Position numbers and translations under genes: made by a program. Source: Massilia sp. ZL223 (GTDB taxonomy: Bacteria > Pseudomonadota > Gammaproteobacteria > Burkholderiales > Burkholderiaceae_D). From it: 52,368 nucleotides of DNA. Positions 31,469 to 40,700 of this stretch are shown piece after piece; position 1 is the stretch's first letter; every line of letters begins with the position of its first letter. The stretch is taken from NCBI RefSeq assembly GCF_018119395.1, contig NZ_JAGPWD010000041.1:1-52368 (forward strand). Direction: 5' to 3'. Under the pieces are notes generated by a model. That model was not told where the DNA came from. It was given only the letters and a program-made list of their open reading frames with translations, and searched no databases.

Positions 31469-34129
31469 ATGATGGAAATGCACCTCCAACCCGTCCGCAC
31501 CACCTGTCCCTATTGCGGCGTCGGCTGCGGCGTCAAGGCCACGCCCGCCGGCGGGGCCGGAGCGCTGATCGAAGGCGACGTCCTGCACCCGGCGAGCCGC
31601 GGCCGCCTGTGCGTCAAGGGCTCGGCCCTGGGCGAGACCCTCGGGCTCGAGGGGCGCCTGCTGCATCCGGCGATCCGGGAGGGGGGCAAGCTGCGCCAGG
31701 CCAGCTGGGACGAGGCGCTCGACAGCGTGGCCGGCAAGCTGTCCGCCATCATCGCCGAGCATGGCCCGGACGCGGTCGCCCTGTACGTCTCCGGCCAGCT
31801 GCTGACCGAGGATTACTACATCGCCAACAAGTTCATGAAGGGCTACGTCGGCAGCGCCAACATCGACACCAATTCGCGCCTGTGCATGTCCTCCGCCGTG
31901 GCGGGACACAAGCGCGCCTTCGGCGAAGACGTGGTGCCGGGCTGCTACGAAGACTTCGAGCTGGCCGACCTGATCGTGCTGGTCGGTTCCAATGCCGCCT
32001 GGTGCCATCCGACCCTGTTCCAGCGCATCGCCAAGGCCAGGGAGACGCGACCTGGACTGCGCATCGTCGTGGTCGACCCGCGCCGCACCGCCACCTGCGA
32101 GCTGGCCGACCTGCACCTGCCGGTCAAGCCGGGCACCGACGTCTGGCTGTTCAATGGCTTGTTGAGCTACCTGGCGCAACATGGCCTGACCGATAAGGCC
32201 TACGTTGAGGCGCATACGGAAGGGCTGGACGGCGCCCTGGCCGCAGCGGGCGATCCCGAGCTCGCGGCGGTCGCATGCGGCCTCGATCCCGCGCTGGTGC
32301 GCGAGTTCTACGCCCTGTTCGCCGCGACATCCAGGACCGTCACCGCCTTCTCGATGGGCGTGAACCAGTCGACCAGCGGCACCGACAAGGTCAACAGCAT
32401 CATCAACTGCCATCTGCTGACGGGCCGCATCGGCCAGCCCGGCATGGGCCCGTTTTCGCTGACCGGCCAGCCCAATGCGATGGGCGGACGCGAAGTCGGC
32501 GGCCTGGCCAATATGCTGGCGGCGCACCTCGATATCGACAACCCGGCGCACCGCGAGGCCGTGCGCAGCTTCTGGGACTCGCCCCGCATCGCAGCCAGGC
32601 AGGGCCTGAAGGCGGTCGACCTGTTCCGCGCGGTGGAGGAGGGGAAGGTCAAGGCGGTCTGGATCATGGCCACCAACCCCGTGGTCAGCCTGCCCGACGC
32701 GGACCAGGTGCGGCGCGCACTCGATGCGTGCGAACTGGTCGTGGTGTCCGACGTGGCCGGCGACACCGATACCGCCGCCCATGCCGATGTGCTGCTGCCG
32801 GCCCTGGCCTGGGGCGAGAAGGACGGCACTGTCACCAACTCGGAGCGCTGCATTTCGCGCCAGCGCGCCTTCCTGCCTGCGCCGGGGGAGGCGCGCGCGG
32901 ACTGGCAGGCATTGTGCGGCGTGGCCCAGCGCATGGGCTACGCGGGCTTCGACTACCTGGGTGCGCACGAGATTTTCGACGAGCATGCCCGCCTCTCGGT
33001 GTGGCGCAACGAAGCGGACCAGCTGCCGCGCGCCTTCCGCCTCGATCCGCTGGTCGGCATGGACCGCAGCGCCTACGATGCGCTCGAACCGGTCCAGTGG
33101 CCCCTGGGCACGGTCCGCATGTTCTCCGAAGGCGGCTTCTCGCATCCTGGCGGCCGCGCGCGCTTCGTGCCGACCGCGCCACGCCTGCCCCGGAACGCGC
33201 CGGGCGGCGAATTCCCGCTGGCGCTCAACACCGGCCGCCTGCGCGACCAGTGGCACACCATGACGCGCACCGGCAAGTCGCCGCGCCTGGCCGGCCACGC
33301 ACCGGAACCCTTCGTCGACCTGCATCCGCACGACGCGCTGCTGGCCGGCGTGCGCGAGGGCGAACTGGCGCGCGTCACCAGCCAGTGGGGCGCGATGGTC
33401 GCGCGCGTGGCCCACGGCGGCGGCATCGCGCGCGGCTCGGCCTTCGTGCCCATCCACTGGAACGGCCAGACTGCTTCGGATGCGCGGGTCGGCGCCCTGG
33501 TCAATCCGGAAGTCGACCCGGTCTCCGGCGAGCCGGAATTCAAGCACACCCCGGTGCGGGTGGAGCCCTTCGGCGTGGCCTGGCACGGCTTCATCCTCAG
33601 CCGCGAGGAGCTTGGCCTGGAACGCATCGCCAACTGGACCCGGGTGCGCGGCAGCGGCTTCGTGCGCTATGAGCTGGGCGGACGCGAGCCGGTGTCGCCG
33701 GCATGGGCGCGCGCCTTGTTGAACGCGGACGAGGACGCCGACTGGATCGACTACGAAGACAAGGCCGAAGGCATGCTGCGCGCCGCCCTGGTGGTCGACG
33801 GCCGCCTGCAGGCCTGCCTGTTCGTCTCGCGCCGGCCGGACCTGCCGTCGCGCGCCTGGCTGGGCGGCTTGTTCGCCCTGGAGCAACTGGGCGCCCTGGA
33901 ACGCGCCACCTTGCTGGCGGCGCGGGCGCCCAGGCAGGGACCCGATCCGGGGCCGACCGTGTGTTCCTGCTTCGGCGTCGGCCGCAACACCATCGTGCTG
34001 GCGATCAGGGACAAGGACTTGAAGACCTCCGGCGAAGTCACCGCCTGCGTGCGTGCCGGCGGCAACTGCGGATCCTGTGTGCCGGAGATCCGCAAGCTGC
34101 TGGAGGAAGTCCGCTGCGCCGAAACTTGA
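31469..34129 (+). CDS. Assimilatory nitrate reductase catalytic subunit
   Basis: An 886-residue molybdopterin (bis-MGD) enzyme that reduces nitrate to nitrite in the cytoplasm. The N-terminal [4Fe-4S] site is CPYCGVGC plus RLCVKG (residues ~11-50). The MGD-binding parts contain NSRLCMSSAVAGHKRAFGED, with a Cys at the place of the usual Mo ligand, and FSMGVNQSTSGTDKVNSIIN. A molydopterin C-terminal domain follows from about residue 570. The last ~55 residues form a BFD-type [2Fe-2S] domain (CSCFGVGRNTIVLAI, CGSCVPEIRKLL), typical of NADH-linked forms. No Tat signal is present, as expected. Two adjacent ATGs (31469, 31472) can start it; AAGGAA lies upstream. Confidence 0.94.
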   Translation: MMEMHLQPVRTTCPYCGVGCGVKATPAGGAGALIEGDVLHPASRGRLCVKGSALGETLGLEGRLLHPAIREGGKLRQASWDEALDSVAGKLSAIIAEHGPDAVALYVSGQLLTEDYYIANKFMKGYVGSANIDTNSRLCMSSAVAGHKRAFGEDVVPGCYEDFELADLIVLVGSNAAWCHPTLFQRIAKARETRPGLRIVVVDPRRTATCELADLHLPVKPGTDVWLFNGLLSYLAQHGLTDKAYVEAHTEGLDGALAAAGDPELAAVACGLDPALVREFYALFAATSRTVTAFSMGVNQSTSGTDKVNSIINCHLLTGRIGQPGMGPFSLTGQPNAMGGREVGGLANMLAAHLDIDNPAHREAVRSFWDSPRIAARQGLKAVDLFRAVEEGKVKAVWIMATNPVVSLPDADQVRRALDACELVVVSDVAGDTDTAAHADVLLPALAWGEKDGTVTNSERCISRQRAFLPAPGEARADWQALCGVAQRMGYAGFDYLGAHEIFDEHARLSVWRNEADQLPRAFRLDPLVGMDRSAYDALEPVQWPLGTVRMFSEGGFSHPGGRARFVPTAPRLPRNAPGGEFPLALNTGRLRDQWHTMTRTGKSPRLAGHAPEPFVDLHPHDALLAGVREGELARVTSQWGAMVARVAHGGGIARGSAFVPIHWNGQTASDARVGALVNPEVDPVSGEPEFKHTPVRVEPFGVAWHGFILSREELGLERIANWTRVRGSGFVRYELGGREPVSPAWARALLNADEDADWIDYEDKAEGMLRAALVVDGRLQACLFVSRRPDLPSRAWLGGLFALEQLGALERATLLAARAPRQGPDPGPTVCSCFGVGRNTIVLAIRDKDLKTSGEVTACVRAGGNCGSCVPEIRKLLEEVRCAET

Positions 34130-34130
34130 G

Positions 34131-34148
34131 GGTCCGGCGCAGCGGACC
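34131..34148 (+). terminator. Hairpin at the end of the nas operon
   Basis: GGTCCG-GCGCAG-CGGACC is a perfect 6-bp stem with a 6-base loop beginning one base after the nitrate reductase stop and ending 3 bases before the convergent gene at 34152. There is no T-run, so it is at best a weak or Rho-assisted terminator; it may serve both directions. Confidence 0.4.
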
Positions 34149-34151
34149 GGC

Positions 34152-35096
34152 TCAGGCGGCCGCCTGCTTGCAGGCCTCGGAGCGCGCGCGGGTGACGACG
34201 GCTTCCGTGCCGAACAGCGGCAGCTCCAGGTAGGGCCGTTCGGTGGCGTGCACCGCGATGATATAGGCCTGGCGTTCCAGCTTGTGGCGCAGTCCGACCT
34301 GGGCCACGAACACGGGCGCCAGCAGGCGCTGGGTCTTGCGCCTGCCCGTGTCCAGGTAGCCGAACTGCATGGTGGCGCTCTCGATCACGTCGGGCGGCAG
34401 CGGATCTTTCGCCCGCCCGAGGAGGCTGAGCAGGCGCTCGACGACCTGGCGCGCCGCCTGTTCCTGGCTAACGATCGTTGCGTTGTCCAGGCTCTCGCCC
34501 AGCAGCGGGCGTACGTTCACCGACAAGCCGTCGACCCGGCCGTCGCCGGCCAAGGTCAGCGCCACCGAGGCCGCGCCCAGCACCGGAATCCCGGCGAGCG
34601 CATGGCGCCAGGCGCCGGTGGCGCGCACCAGCAGCTGCGGCGAAACGCGCTCCTCGCGGTCCGCGCCCTGCGCCTTGGTCTGCCACAGGCGCTCGAAGGC
34701 GAGGCTGCCGCCTTCCTCGCTCCAGGACGTGAGCTTCAGGCGCTGGGCCGCCTCGCCCAGCTGGCGCACCAGGAAGCCCGGTTCCTCCAGCCGCTCGAAG
34801 GGCGCCGCGAAGGGAGCCAGGCCGGAGCGGTACTCCAGCGCGCCCGAGGCGTGGTAGGCGACGGCGCGCGCGCCTTCCGGCAGGTGCACGACGCTGCGCT
34901 CGCCGCGTTCGAGCACGTGGGCGCGGTCCGTGGGACAGTGGCCGCTGTCCTGGAGCGTGTTCAGGAAGCGGCTGACGCGGGAGCGGGTCTCGTCCTGGGT
35001 CAGCTGGCGCAGCGCGACGATGTCGGCCCGCGCGGGCAGGGCGCCGGCACTGGCCTGTGATTGGCACAGGCTGTCGATCAGGTGTTGGTGGTTCAT
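34152..35096 (-). CDS. Prodomain-like partner of the DUF6345 protein
   Basis: A 314-residue protein without signal peptide or membrane span. The part around residues 161-200 (LAGIPVLGAASVALTLAGDG, then RVDGLSVNVRPL) resembles the strand pattern of FTP/PepSY propeptides of M4/M36 peptidases, which fold against and inhibit their enzymes; a second such strand set may be LLAPVFVAQVGLRHKLERQA near 258-277. The N-terminal 60 residues look helical. No peptidase motif is present. It starts 2 bases after the DUF6345 stop, so both are one translation-coupled unit. My reading: a stand-alone prodomain or inhibitor for the upstream caspase-like protein. The family link is by pattern only. Confidence 0.55.
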   Translation of the reverse strand: MNHQHLIDSLCQSQASAGALPARADIVALRQLTQDETRSRVSRFLNTLQDSGHCPTDRAHVLERGERSVVHLPEGARAVAYHASGALEYRSGLAPFAAPFERLEEPGFLVRQLGEAAQRLKLTSWSEEGGSLAFERLWQTKAQGADREERVSPQLLVRATGAWRHALAGIPVLGAASVALTLAGDGRVDGLSVNVRPLLGESLDNATIVSQEQAARQVVERLLSLLGRAKDPLPPDVIESATMQFGYLDTGRRKTQRLLAPVFVAQVGLRHKLERQAYIIAVHATERPYLELPLFGTEAVVTRARSEACKQAAA

Positions 35097-35098
35097 GC

Positions 35099-35848
35099 TC
35101 AGCCCTCCGTCCACATCCACAGGAGACATGCCTGCTGGGCAGGCGCCAGGTCGGGGTCGACATTGCCTTCGCCCCACAGGTGGTCGCGATTGAGGTAGGA
35201 ACGGTCCCAGCGGATGTTGCCGCCGTTCCAAGTGGCGGCGTCTCCCACGCACACGGTGACCGGGTGGTTGTCGACCCACCAGTCGGCGACCCCGTTGTGC
35301 CAGGCGTGGCAGACGGTGTCGCCGTCGACCAGGTTGTCGGCCACGTCCTCGCCGCATTCGTCGGTGGTGATGCCGTCGTACATATTGCCCCAGGCGCCGC
35401 AGTAGATGTGCATGCGCGCGAAGATGTTCCACAGGCCGGTGACGCGGTTCAGGTCCACCGTCTCGCAGGAATAGGCCATCACCCATTCGTTGTTCCAGTC
35501 CTCGCCCAGCTGCCACTGGTTGGAATAGGTGCGCCAGTTGGTGTGGGCGGTGTCGTACAACATGCGCGCATTGCCATTGGTCTCGTGGCCGCCGTGGGTC
35601 TCGATCCAGAACAGGTCGACGTTGTCGACCCAGTTGCGGTCGTCGCCGCCCTGGTCGGTGTCGCGGATGTCGGTTTCCCAGACGTTGGTGTTGGCCCAGT
35701 AGAACGAGCGCGTATGCCCGGCGGAACGCAGCTTCGCATCGAAGCCGTTACTTCGGTTGAAGGTGTAGCTCAGGTCCCCCGCCGTGCTCACGCCGGCGGC
35801 GCGCGCATGATTGAAGTACCGGATCGCTTCCACTCCGAAACTTGCCAT
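35099..35848 (-). CDS. DUF6345 protein with caspase-like His/Cys motifs
   Basis: A 249-residue protein of the DUF6345 type (FGVEAIRYFNHA, DLSYTFNRSNGFDAKLRSAG, DVADNLVDGDTVCHAW). It has the clan CD peptidase arrangement: a hydrophobic strand ending in His85-Gly86 (VDLFWIETHGGHE), then 43 residues later a strand ending in Ser-Cys128 (EWVMAYSCETVD), the spacing seen in caspase and gingipain folds. Caspase-type activity is therefore inferred, not known. Trp is unusually frequent. No signal peptide is visible, so export would need another route. AAAGGAGAA precedes the ATG at 35848. The partner gene follows after 2 bases. Confidence 0.75.
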   Translation of the reverse strand: MASFGVEAIRYFNHARAAGVSTAGDLSYTFNRSNGFDAKLRSAGHTRSFYWANTNVWETDIRDTDQGGDDRNWVDNVDLFWIETHGGHETNGNARMLYDTAHTNWRTYSNQWQLGEDWNNEWVMAYSCETVDLNRVTGLWNIFARMHIYCGAWGNMYDGITTDECGEDVADNLVDGDTVCHAWHNGVADWWVDNHPVTVCVGDAATWNGGNIRWDRSYLNRDHLWGEGNVDPDLAPAQQACLLWMWTEG

Positions 35849-35898
35849 GGAGTTCTCCTTTCGTGTCGGTGGGCTACATTGACGTCCCGTCGCAGGCG

Positions 35899-35939
35899 CA
35901 TCAGGCGGTAGCAGCCGATACAGTAGAGCGCGCCTGATG
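35899..35939. repeat. Inverted repeat in the DUF6345 leader
   Basis: CATCAGGCG (35899-35907) and CGCCTGATG (35931-35939) form a perfect 9-bp inverted repeat with a 23-base centre, 50-90 bases upstream of the DUF6345 start. It could be an operator or a 5' leader hairpin. The rest of the 594-base stretch 35849-36442 holds only this, the chemoreceptor remnant and a terminator; no intact gene is visible. Confidence 0.45.
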
Positions 35940-36072
35940 AGCGGACTCTGGCGTAGTTCAAGAAAGGCGGAAGTTGTGGGGGGCGGGGCAGGGCGGCGGC
36001 GCCGCGGCTTGCGTGGCGTCGAAAGGATGCGCCGCCCGGCGGGACTGCACGGGCGGCCGGAAAAGTGGATGC

Positions 36073-36285
36073 TTAGAAGGTTTCCCAGCCGTCGGCGGCG
36101 GCCGCAGCCAGTTGACGTTGCGGCGCGGGCCTGGGCGCCGGCTGCGGACGGGAAGGCCTGGACGCCTTGACGGTGGGCGGTGCGGACTCCTGCATGCCAT
36201 CCAGGCGGAACACGCTGACGGCTTCGCTCAGGCGCCCGGCCTGCACCTGCATGGTTTCCGCGGCCGCGTCCATGCGCGGCTGCGC
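36073..36285 (-). pseudogene. C-terminal remnant of a methyl-accepting chemotaxis protein
   Basis: The frame encodes MDAAAETMQVQAGRLSEAVS, then VFRLDGMQE, a Pro/Ala-rich linker and the ending DGWETF followed by a stop. The first part matches the end of the signalling helix of chemoreceptors (AAESLQEQA...LVSVFKL), and GWETF is a variant of the NWETF pentapeptide that docks CheR/CheB. Upstream of about 36285 the similarity stops abruptly in AT-rich DNA, so only the last ~70 residues of a ~550-residue receptor are left. There is no ribosome site or promoter. It marks a deletion or insertion boundary beside the DUF6345 pair. Confidence 0.7.
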
Positions 36286-36360
36286 CAAATAATTCCGTGT
36301 GACAACATATAAATACTCTCCAAATCTATCCGTGTCGATGAGCTTTGCATAACGAACGGC

Positions 36361-36391
36361 AAAAAAAAGCCCATCTGCCGGCTTCGCGGGC
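36361..36391 (-). terminator. Terminator downstream of the dienelactone hydrolase
   Basis: On the minus strand GCCC (36388-36391) and GGGC (36369-36372) bracket a partly pairing 15-base centre (with GCC/GGC pairs) and run into eight T residues (36361-36368). It lies about 52 bases after the dienelactone hydrolase stop. The T-run is strong and the stem imperfect. Confidence 0.55.
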
Positions 36392-36442
36392 GAACAAGCG
36401 GAAATTGCGCGGATAGTCTGTTGTGCCCTGGCGACGCCGCGC

Positions 36443-37141
36443 TCAATGCAAGGTGCGCGCAAAGAAGTCCTCGGTGCGGCTATTGGCCAGGCTGGCGGCG
36501 GCCGCATCGAAATGCTTGCCGCCGGGACGGGCGAAGGCGTGATGGCAGCCCGGATAGGTATGCACTTCGGCATGCGGCTTGCCGGCCAGGGCGGCATGGA
36601 TGCGGTGGCGCGCCTCCTGGTTCATGTACTCGTCGGCGCCGGCCAGGTGGTAGAGCAGGGGTGCGCCGATGTTGTCGGCCTCGTCCAGGTAACGCTCGGT
36701 GCCGCCGCCATAGTAGGCGGCGAAGGCGTCGCCATCGGTGCGCGCGGCGCTCAGGAAGGTCATCAGGCCGCCCAGGCAATAGCCGGTGACGCCGACCTTG
36801 CCGCTGGAACCCTCCATGCTGCGCGCGGCGCCGATGGTGGCGGCGATGTCCTGCACCCCCCAGTCGAGATTGTAGGACTGGTAGAGCTGGGCGCCCCTGG
36901 CCCAGTCGCCGTCCTTGTCCTCGGACAGCGACAGGCCGGGCTCGGCGCGCCAGAACAGGTCGGGACAGAGCGCCAGGTAGCCCAGTGCGGCGTAGTGGTC
37001 GGCGATGCTGCGGATCCCGGCGTTCACGCCGAAGATTTCCTGCAACACGATGATGACGGGATGCGGGCCGGCCGCCGCGGGACGGGCGAGGTAGCAGTCG
37101 AAGTGGCCGGCGGGGGTATGGACGGAGTAGGTCTCGGACAT
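36443..37141 (-). CDS. Dienelactone hydrolase family protein
   Basis: A 232-residue alpha/beta hydrolase of the DLH family. The nucleophile is Cys in VGVTGYCLGGLMTF, the Asp is probably in YHLAGADEYMN and the His in PGCHHAFARPG, giving the Cys-Asp-His triad of the family. PVIIVLQEIFGVNAGIRSIA and LALCPDLFWRAEPGL are further landmarks. True dienelactone hydrolases open lactones in chlorocatechol breakdown, but no such pathway genes are near, so a general hydrolase role is as likely. The ATG at 37141 has AAAGGAAG upstream. It is a single gene with a terminator, divergent from the TonB receptor. Confidence 0.9.
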   Translation of the reverse strand: MSETYSVHTPAGHFDCYLARPAAAGPHPVIIVLQEIFGVNAGIRSIADHYAALGYLALCPDLFWRAEPGLSLSEDKDGDWARGAQLYQSYNLDWGVQDIAATIGAARSMEGSSGKVGVTGYCLGGLMTFLSAARTDGDAFAAYYGGGTERYLDEADNIGAPLLYHLAGADEYMNQEARHRIHAALAGKPHAEVHTYPGCHHAFARPGGKHFDAAAASLANSRTEDFFARTLH

Positions 37142-37392
37142 GGTCTTCCTTTCGGCGAAAGGTGGAGGCAGTCCATGATACGGCTTTGAAGGCGGCGGCG
37201 GCACGCAGCACGGCGCCTGTTGCGCGGACGTTCGCTAAACAAGCGCAACAGCGCGTCCGACCGCGCCATGCATCCTGAATAGGCAATTTGTAAGTGATTG
37301 TATTTACTCGGGGAAATTGAAATTTAGCGCTAACTTTTTTGCTAAAAAGCCGGGCAAATCCGCCGCTTCTGATGTAAATGCGCAACAATCTT

Positions 37393-37404
37393 GTTTAGGA
37401 AAAC
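37393..37404. promoter_or_regulatory. GTTT-N4-AAAC element, upstream copy at TonB-receptor promoter
   Basis: GTTTAGGAAAAC matches the same element found at 37517 and twice at the lacI promoter. It is centred about 74 bases before the predicted start of transcription of the TonB receptor gene. A weaker copy (GTTTATTGAAAG) lies at 37422-37433. The LacI family regulator of this locus is the natural candidate to bind. Confidence 0.5.
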
Positions 37405-37437
37405 GGGGCTAAACTGCGCGTGTTTATTGAAAGTTTG

Positions 37438-37466
37438 TTGAGTTCCCACCATCGAATTTGTATAAC
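37438..37466 (+). promoter_or_regulatory. Sigma-70 promoter of the TonB receptor
   Basis: TTGAGT (37438-37443) and TATAAC (37461-37466) with a 17-base spacer form a good sigma-70 promoter. The expected start near 37473 leaves a leader of about 250 bases before the ATG at 37727. The 585-base gap 37142-37726 contains no gene: it holds this promoter, the operator-like elements and the leader. Confidence 0.65.
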
Positions 37467-37516
37467 TCCCTCAGGCTGAAGCGCTATACCGAGGTGTCAG
37501 GAGTCGCCGGCAGGTC

Positions 37517-37528
37517 GTTTAGTAAATG
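37517..37528. promoter_or_regulatory. GTTT-N4-AAAC-like element, downstream copy
   Basis: GTTTAGTAAATG differs from the copy at 45206 in the last two bases. It is centred about +50 relative to the predicted start and 124 bases from the upstream copy, so the promoter lies between the two, as in repression loops. Confidence 0.45.
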
Positions 37529-37566
37529 TCGCCGCATCTGGACCCGTCGGCTTGCGCCAGAACCTC

Positions 37567-37594
37567 CCTGGTCGATCGGCCATGTTCGACCAGG
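37567..37594 (+). promoter_or_regulatory. Perfect hairpin in the TonB-receptor leader
   Basis: CCTGGTCGA and TCGACCAGG form a 9-bp perfect stem with a 10-base loop about 130 bases before the receptor start. It has no T-run and so is not a terminator. It may stabilise or regulate the long mRNA leader; no known riboswitch class is recognised. Confidence 0.4.
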
Positions 37595-37726
37595 AACAGT
37601 TCCAAGGCGGTTGGTGCCGGCCATTCATGTCCCAATCCAGGGCTGCCACCGAGTGCGCTTTGGCGGAAGACCCTCTGTAGCGCCATAAAAGAGCCCATCC
37701 ATAGGGCACGATAAGGAGATCTCAAA

Positions 37727-40700
37727 ATGATGTTCAGGAAAGTTCTTGCTTCGCGTCAGGTCGTGCGCACCACGCCGATTGCCACGGCGGTTGCCCTGGC
37801 CCTGTTGAGCATGAGCGCCGCTCACGCGCAGACCGCGCCCGCCGGCGAACAGGCCGGGCAGACGGCCGACGCCGGCCAGCCGGCCCAGGTGGTCGTGACC
37901 GGCTACCGTTACGCGATCGAGAAGAGCCTCGACCAGAAGCGCAACGCCAATTCGATCGTCGAGGTGATCACCGCCGAAGACGTCGGTAAATTCCCAGACA
38001 AGAACGTCGCCGACGCGCTGCAGCGCGTGCCGGGCGTGGTCGTCACCCGCAGCGGCGGCGAGGGCAAGAACGTCAGCGTCCGCGGCCTGTCCTCGGAACT
38101 GACCCTGACCCAGCTGAACGGCAACTACGTCGCCACCGCCGAATCGAACGGCGATCCGACCCGTTCGTTCAACTACATGCTGATGCCCTCGAACATGCTG
38201 TCGAGCGCCGAGCTGTACAAGACCCCGGAAGCGCGCCTCGACGAAGGCGGCATCGGCGGCACCGTCATCCTGAAGACCCGCCGTCCGCTGGACGTGCCGT
38301 CGGGAAGCGGCTTCGTCAACGCCGAAGGCACCTGGGCCGACACCACCAAGAAGGCCGACGGCCAGTTCTCCGGCCAGTACGCCTGGCACGACGAGAGCAA
38401 CCGCTTCGGCGTGCTGGTCGGCCTGACCCAGCAGAAGCGCACCACCCGCACCATGGGCGCCGACACCGAAAACTGGCAGTGGTACGGCGACAACTACCGC
38501 ACCAACCCGGCCACCGACGTCAACGGCAAGGAATCGGACCTGACTTCCTACTGGTGGGGCCAGTCGGGCTTCTACGACCAGAACGGCAAGTACTACACGA
38601 ACTTCATGATGCCGACCTCGGTCAACCTGAACGTCAAGGAAGAAGAGCGCGTGCGCAAGGGCGGCCAGCTGACCCTGCAGTTCAAGCCGATGCGCAACCT
38701 GAACCTGACCGCGAACTACTTCCGCTTCGACCTGAAGCAGAACTCGCAGACCAATACGCTCAAGGTCCCGGAATGGAACCTGGCGCGCTATGACGGCGAC
38801 GGCAACTGGCCGGGCGGCCGCCTGCTGGACGGCCTGACCTTCGACCCGAGCGGCACCATCGTCACCGGCGCGCAATACAGCGTCCATCCGAACAAGACTT
38901 ACTACTGCAGCGGCGAACAGGCAGCAGCGGGCGGCCTGACCAATACCGGCGGCTTCGGTCCGGACGACTGCACCATCCCGACCCCGCAGATCACCGGCAG
39001 CTACAACCGCGAGAAGGCGCGCTCGCAAGTCTTCGACTTCACCGCCGAATGGAAGGGCGAATCGCTGGACGCGTCGTTCACCGCTGGCCGTACCTGGGCC
39101 ACCGGCGGTCCGGAAATGCAGTTCGGTATGCCGATCAAGCCGCGCCGCCAGAACGCGGACGGCAGCTGGGCACTGGGCAACACCGCCAGCGCCTGGACCA
39201 CCAACGGCACGCCGACCATGACCTTCGCGCCGCAGCTGATGACCAACCTGATGAACGGCATCGGCGAAATCGACCTGGGCTCGACCTCGTCCTCGTGGAC
39301 CAAGAACAGCACCCAGCAGAAGTACGCCCAGGCCGACTTCGTCTGGCACACCGACAGCTCGTGGCTGGATTCGGTGCAGTTCGGCGCCAAGTACCGCGAC
39401 GGCGGCACCAGCCGCAGCACCGGCAACAACTACTGGGTTTGCCAGGGCGCCGATCCGAGCGACTACGACAAGCGCTACCAGGCCGGCTGCGACCCGACCG
39501 CCAACCGCTTCCAGCCGTCCTTCCTGTATGGCGAATCGCTGGGCAACCTCACCGGCGGCATCAAGGCCAGCGCTTTCCCGGCGATTAACTATCCGGCCTA
39601 TATCGCGCACCTGAATGCGACCTACGGCGACATGCAGACCCGTAACGAAGACAACTTCGTCTACCACGTCGACGAGAAGATCTCGGCGCTGTACTTCCAG
39701 GGTAACTTCAAGACCGACCGCATGCGCGGCAACGTGGGTGTGCGTTATGTGCGCACCAAGCAGCACGCGGATTCGACCGACCAGGTCGAGAGCTACAACG
39801 ACTACTTCTACAACGTGAACGGCGCACCGGCGCCGTGCCAGGCGGGCGGCTTGCCGGCTGCCGGCGCACCGGCCGGCTCGGGCTGCACCAGCGGCTTCAC
39901 CAGGCTGCCGGACAGCACCGCGCGCGTGTCCTCGTTCGAAGTCAGCTCGCTGGACCGCACCTACAACGATGTGCTGCCCAGCCTGAACATCGCCTACGAC
40001 CTGAGCGACACCCTGCTGGTGCGTGCGGCGGCGTCGAAAGTGGTGGCGCGTCCAAGCTACGGCGACATCGCCTTCCCGGGCGGCCTGAACTACTACAGCC
40101 AGGAATACGTCAACGACCGCCGCCTGATCGGTGGCGGCGACCAGCAGGGCTGGTTCGGTTCGGGCAGCAACAAGAACCTGGAAGCGTACAAGGCCACCCA
40201 GTACGACCTGGGCCTGGAATGGTACTTCGACCGCGGTTCGGTGCTTGGCGCCGGCGTGTTCCGCAAGAACGTCAGCAACTTCGCCGTGCCGGTCGTGATG
40301 GACATGAACATGACCATCGGCGGCGAGAACGTGACGGTGCAGAACTACTCCACCAGCGCCGGCGGCCGCGACGCGGTGTCGGAAGGCGTCGAACTGTACG
40401 CGCAGCACACCCTGGATTCCGGCCTCGGCTTCCAGTTCAACTACACGTACAACAAGACCAACCAGGCAGCCATCACCCTGGAAGACGGCACCGAGATCGG
40501 CAAGTCGCCGCTGGTCGGCAGCGCCAAGAACCAGCTCAACCTGACTGTGTTCTACGAGACCGACAAGTTCCTGGCGCGCGCGTCGTACAACCGCCGCGGC
40601 GAAGTGGTGAACGGCCTGGTCAACGGCTTGAACGTGTATCAGGAGCCGTTCAGCCAGGTCGACGTGAACTTCGCGTACAACTTCTCCAAGCAGCTCAGCC

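Noticed and set aside
31469..34129. Formate dehydrogenase instead of nitrate reductase
   Set aside because: The N-terminal cluster and MGD regions are shared, but the C-terminal BFD domain, the NirBD and transporter neighbours and the NasT leader fit assimilatory nitrate reductase.
34152..35516. A 454-codon frame extending the prodomain-like gene upstream into DUF6345
   Set aside because: The extension is out of frame with DUF6345, which has a strong ribosome site and family sequence; the ATG at 35096, 2 bases after the DUF6345 stop, is the better start.
35899..35939. Resemblance of the CATCAGGCG/CGCCTGATG repeat to enterobacterial REP elements
   Set aside because: The arms are in the opposite order to REP hairpins, the element occurs only once in the window and the host is not enterobacterial.
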